Source: Alphaproteobacteria bacterium (lineage in GTDB: Bacteria > Pseudomonadota > Alphaproteobacteria > Rs-D84). From it: DNA of 18,090 bases. The stretch is taken from NCBI GenBank assembly GCA_024402835.1, contig JAKSSZ010000004.1, positions 1-18,090 on the forward strand, given 5' to 3'. The position numbers and the translations under genes were made by a program. Positions 15,763-18,090 of the stretch are shown piece by piece (the first letter of the stretch is position 1; each line of letters starts with the position of its first letter). Below the pieces are notes generated by a model that had not been told where the DNA came from, made no database searches, and saw only the letters and a program-made list of their open reading frames with translations.

Positions 15763-15873
15763 ATGAAAGCATCGCAAGTATTTTTACCATTTTGGGATTT
15801 ATTCGTAGCAATCTTTGTATATTATCTTTTTATCGAAGGTCTAAAAAAACTCGGTTTAGTAAAAAGTAAATAA
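15763..15873 (+). CDS. Small 36 aa single-pass membrane protein
   Basis: The ORF reads MKASQVFLPFWDLFVAIFVY, then YLFIEGLKKLGLVKSK and TAA. One hydrophobic helix (about 6-25) is followed by a basic tail, giving a predicted N-out, C-in single-pass topology. AAGAGA lies about 8 bases before the ATG and a good promoter is upstream. It is followed by rpmH with a separate promoter. No known family; the existence of the gene is well supported by its signals. Confidence 0.6.
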   Translation: MKASQVFLPFWDLFVAIFVYYLFIEGLKKLGLVKSK

Positions 15874-15878
15874 AAAAG

Positions 15879-15907
15879 TTGCGTTTTTATAAAACCTGTG
15901 ATTAAAT
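15879..15907 (+). promoter_or_regulatory. Promoter of rpmH
   Basis: TTGCGT at 15879-15884, a 17-base spacer and TTAAAT at 15902-15907 with TGTGA immediately before it (extended -10). Followed by AAAAGGA and ATG 15931. Confidence 0.5.
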
Positions 15908-15930
15908 AGTGCAAGCAAAAGGATTAAATT

Positions 15931-16083
15931 ATGGCAACAAAAAGAACATATCAACCATCTACAACACGTCGTGTAAAAACACATGGTTTTCGTGAAAAGA
16001 TGGCTACAAAAAGTGGACGCGACGTTTTGAATCGCCGCCGTGCATGCGGACGTAAACGTTTAGCCGTATCTGCTATAAATTAA
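15931..16083 (+). CDS. rpmH: 50S ribosomal protein bL34
   Basis: A 50 aa, highly basic protein reading TYQPSTTRRVKTHGFREKMA and then SGRDVLNRRRACGRKRLAVS, the unmistakable bL34 pattern. It binds 23S rRNA in the large subunit. AAAAGGA lies about 7 bases before ATG 15931. It has its own promoter and a strong terminator directly after the stop. In most bacteria rnpA follows rpmH; here the next gene is a convergent thioesterase, so the usual rpmH-rnpA linkage is absent. The C-terminus (AVSAIN) is a few residues longer than in many relatives. Confidence 0.95.
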   Translation: MATKRTYQPSTTRRVKTHGFREKMATKSGRDVLNRRRACGRKRLAVSAIN

Positions 16084-16110
16084 AAAAATCGCCAAATGGC
16101 GATTTTTTTT
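16082..16110. terminator. Bidirectional intrinsic terminator after rpmH
   Basis: Stem of AAATCGCCA with its complement TGGCGATTT around a 2-base AA loop, flanked by an A run and a long T run. It serves rpmH on plus and the thioesterase gene on minus. Confidence 0.85.
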
Positions 16111-16854
16111 TTAATTCCAATAACATATTACTTTTGCATGTTCCGTTTCATCTGTCATGATTTTGTGCTTTGTTTCATGTGGTGAAAGCAAAACTTCTAT
16201 ACGAACAGTTGGTGTATTTGGATTTATTTCATGTTCAAAATAAATTTCCAAGCCACGTAATTTATGTGTATTTCTGTATTCAAATCCAACAGATTCTGTT
16301 GCCCATACAGCATACACCGCATTATTTATGTGTTGATTTACATCAATATCATCATAACGACAAGATATAACATGTGTTTTTGATGGCACAAAATCAGCAC
16401 ATTTTTCAAAAGTTCTGTCAAATGCGCGTTCTGGTAAAACAGACCATTCTGGTAAAAAATCTGATATTCGCAAAGGTCTGCGCGTAGTTAAATCTATTAA
16501 TACCCATTGACTGGTAGCGCGAACCATTAATCTACCATCCGCACCACGAATTTCAAAATCACGAATTGCTTTGACACCACCGTGTCCAGATGGCCACGTT
16601 GAAAAAGTTAATTCTTCATTTGCACGTGGCAATTCAATAATATCAACCAAATAATGCGTGACAACCCATGCGATATTATGCTCTTTGCAGAAAGTTCTGC
16701 CACCATTAAGCATTTCGGCATTTTTATCTGCCAATCCCTGTAATTCGTTCATTAACATAACAGGGCGAATAACCCCATATCTATCACATTGATAAGTTTT
16801 AAGATAGTGTTTTTCTTCTAATTTTATCCCCATTTCCCTTTTTTTCCCCCACAC
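16111..16854 (-). CDS. Acyl-ACP thioesterase (FatA/FatB family)
   Basis: Releases fatty acids from acyl-acyl carrier protein and so ends chain elongation. The 247 aa protein has two hotdog halves. The first (about 10-130) contains MNELQGLADKNA and SQWVLIDLTTRRPLRI. The second (about 160-247) contains RYDDIDVNQHINNAVY (166-181), with the family's N-x-H catalytic pair at N173 and H175. Usual length for bacterial members. The start is uncertain: GTG 16854 gives the full frame, and ATG 16833 (MGIKLEEKHYLKT) fits the family better but has a GGGA site too close. Transcribed from a promoter at 16883-16911 divergent from the next gene. Confidence 0.85.
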   Translation of the reverse strand: MWGKKREMGIKLEEKHYLKTYQCDRYGVIRPVMLMNELQGLADKNAEMLNGGRTFCKEHNIAWVVTHYLVDIIELPRANEELTFSTWPSGHGGVKAIRDFEIRGADGRLMVRATSQWVLIDLTTRRPLRISDFLPEWSVLPERAFDRTFEKCADFVPSKTHVISCRYDDIDVNQHINNAVYAVWATESVGFEYRNTHKLRGLEIYFEHEINPNTPTVRIEVLLSPHETKHKIMTDETEHAKVICYWN

Positions 16855-16882
16855 GAATTATTTAGCTTTCCTTATACAAGAA

Positions 16883-16911
16883 ATTTTACACAATAAAACT
16901 ATAAATTTCAA
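16883..16911 (-). promoter_or_regulatory. Promoter of the acyl-ACP thioesterase gene
   Basis: Minus strand: TTGAAA at 16911-16906, a 17-base spacer, TAAAAT at 16888-16883. Predicted start near 16876, upstream of both candidate start codons. Confidence 0.55.
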
Positions 16912-16937
16912 ATATGAATTAAAGCACAATCAAACTA

Positions 16938-16965
16938 TTGACAAAACATTTTTTTATACTATAAT
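16938..16965 (+). promoter_or_regulatory. Consensus sigma70-type promoter
   Basis: Perfect TTGACA (16938-16943), a 16-base spacer and perfect TATAAT (16960-16965). Followed by AAGGAG and ATG 16994. This is the best promoter in the window and predicts strong expression of the small unknown gene downstream. Confidence 0.8.
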
Positions 16966-16993
16966 ATATCATGTGTAAACCAAGGAGAGTTTT

Positions 16994-17422
16994 ATGAAAC
17001 CACAATTTGAAACCATTTTTTTAACAATTTTACAAAAAATAGATGATAAAACTATACAAATAGAAAAACAGGATAGCGAATATGTAATATTCAAACCAAT
17101 AAGAACAGGTTTAAAACAAAATATTGCAAAAGTTATGATTGATGATGAAAATGAAAATGCCGTTAACGCAACTATTTTCGTGTGGAGTAACACCCAAAAT
17201 ACATTCAACGTATTCACAACAACTGTTCCTGGTTGGAAAACTAACGGTGATTTAACTTATGAAGAAATTTTAGATTTTGTATATAAAATAAAACAAAAAT
17301 ATATAATGCAAGTAAAGAAAAACAAATTACAAACTGCAACTTTACAAAATTCAAAATTAACAAATATTGAGCAAAGTGTATTATCAGAATTAAATACAAG
17401 TATACATCAAAACGCAAAATAA
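16994..17422 (+). CDS. Hypothetical protein, predicted strongly expressed
   Basis: A 142 aa protein with no recognised family. The first 90 residues look like a small alpha/beta domain: an amphipathic helix (1-20), strands around YVIFKPI and IAKVMID, then NATIFVWSN and FNVFTTTVPGWKTN, and helix YEEILDFVYKIKQKY. The tail (about 110-142) is polar and probably flexible. No signal peptide or membrane segment. An AAGGAG site lies before the ATG, with a consensus promoter upstream and a clean terminator downstream, so it is a monocistronic, probably abundant protein. Confidence 0.7.
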   Translation: MKPQFETIFLTILQKIDDKTIQIEKQDSEYVIFKPIRTGLKQNIAKVMIDDENENAVNATIFVWSNTQNTFNVFTTTVPGWKTNGDLTYEEILDFVYKIKQKYIMQVKKNKLQTATLQNSKLTNIEQSVLSELNTSIHQNAK

Positions 17423-17434
17423 TAAAACACTGTG

Positions 17435-17463
17435 AAAAAGCACCGATAAATTCGGTGCTTTTT
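17435..17463. terminator. Bidirectional intrinsic terminator
   Basis: A perfect 12-base stem AAAAAGCACCGA (17435-17446) with TCGGTGCTTTTT (17452-17463), loop of 5. It lies between the unknown plus-strand gene and comF on minus; the comF stop codon is at its edge. Confidence 0.85.
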
Positions 17464-18090
17464 ATAATGGATTTACAACACGACAAAAAGATACCGCACA
17501 AACTGATTTTGCACCCGCTTTACGCAGTATATGTGCCAGCTCATTAAAAGTAGCCCCCGATGTCATAACATCATCAACCAATAAAATATTTTTACCGGAT
17601 ATATTTTTATTATTTTTTATAACGAATACACCCGAAATATTTTTCTTGCGCTCTGCAAATGATTTATGTCCCATATCTGAACGATATTTTCTTTTTACAC
17701 TATCAACATCTAATTTTGCAGAAAAATATTTTGCTATTGGTTTTGCCAACAGTGTTGCCTGATTATAACCACGCACAAACAAACGTTTCCACGCCAATGG
17801 AACAGGCAAAACAATATCTATTTTCAAATTTGGAATATCTTTTAAAACAAAAATCATTGCTTTTGACATTATTATTTTATATTTAAGAATAGATGCATGT
17901 TTAAATGGTAACATTATACTTTTTGACATATCATCATATACACAAACACTGCGTACAAAATCTAATTTTGATGTATTTGATATACAATTCGGGCACACAG
18001 GTTGATTTCCCAAATCTAAATCGGCTGGAAACGGATAGCCACATTTATAACATTTTGGATTTGATATCCATTGAAATTTATTCCAACAAT
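17462..18090 (-). CDS. comF: ComF family phosphoribosyltransferase-like protein (5' end outside window)
   Basis: ComF proteins have an N-terminal zinc-binding cysteine cluster and a phosphoribosyltransferase fold, and are linked to DNA uptake in competent species. The frame stays open to the window edge at 18090, so the N-terminus is missing; TTG 18013 is internal. Beyond it the edge sequence encodes CYKCGYPFP and then VCPNC, two Cys-x2-Cys pairs of the zinc site. Downstream are DIVLPVPLAWKRLFVRGYNQ, typical of ComF, and the PRPP-binding loop ILLVDDVMTSGATFNELA. No sign of damage in the visible part. It is alone in its orientation here; whether the organism is competent cannot be judged. Confidence 0.88.
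   Translation of the reverse strand, partial: CWNKFQWISNPKCYKCGYPFPADLDLGNQPVCPNCISNTSKLDFVRSVCVYDDMSKSIMLPFKHASILKYKIIMSKAMIFVLKDIPNLKIDIVLPVPLAWKRLFVRGYNQATLLAKPIAKYFSAKLDVDSVKRKYRSDMGHKSFAERKKNISGVFVIKNNKNISGKNILLVDDVMTSGATFNELAHILRKAGAKSVCAVSFCRVVNPL

Overview
The window is AT-rich (roughly one third G+C by eye) and bacterial, with strong Shine-Dalgarno sites and clear sigma70-type promoters. The bL34 protein, a lemA/htpX pair, a ComF protein and many small-residue-rich secreted proteins fit a small-genome, possibly host-associated alphaproteobacterium. That placement is an inference and only moderately sure. No tRNA, rRNA, CRISPR array, transposase or phage gene was found.

Layout. 1-1249 (+): the tail of an unknown gene, then a cytoplasmic alkaline-phosphatase-superfamily phosphodiesterase. 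1282-8782 (-): the most striking block. It is a cassette of secreted proteins in the order 118 aa, 666 aa, 315 aa, 477 aa and 906 aa, joined by ATGA overlaps and by an in-frame stop. The first four have signal peptides. All five carry glycine/alanine-rich, glycine-zipper-like hydrophobic segments, and several are cysteine-rich. The last ORF ends in a predicted ADP-ribosyltransferase-like domain reached through repeated 'KADD' linkers, the layout of a polymorphic toxin or secreted effector. No immunity gene is visible. 8844-9007: a tiny membrane ORF (+) and a bidirectional terminator.

9027-11320 (-): a second operon. It holds a membrane protein, a lysozyme-like (GH24-like) plus TPR protein read in the same frame but cut off by one TAA, and an unknown 169 aa protein. 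11464-13801 (+): a phosphate acyltransferase-like protein, a disrupted lemA, and intact htpX. 13874-15873 (+): a small coiled-coil protein, a CofE-like gamma-glutamyl ligase family protein, an unknown protein and a 36 aa membrane protein. 15931-16083 (+): rpmH with its own promoter and terminator. 16111-18090: acyl-ACP thioesterase (-), an unknown 142 aa protein (+) and the C-terminal part of ComF (-).

Three genes in 18 kb look interrupted: two by an in-frame TAA, and lemA by loss of frame and of a normal start codon. They could be real decay, regulated or recoded genes, or assembly errors. This matters because the in-frame TAA at 4006-4008 separates the toxin-like ORF from the only signal peptide that could export it.
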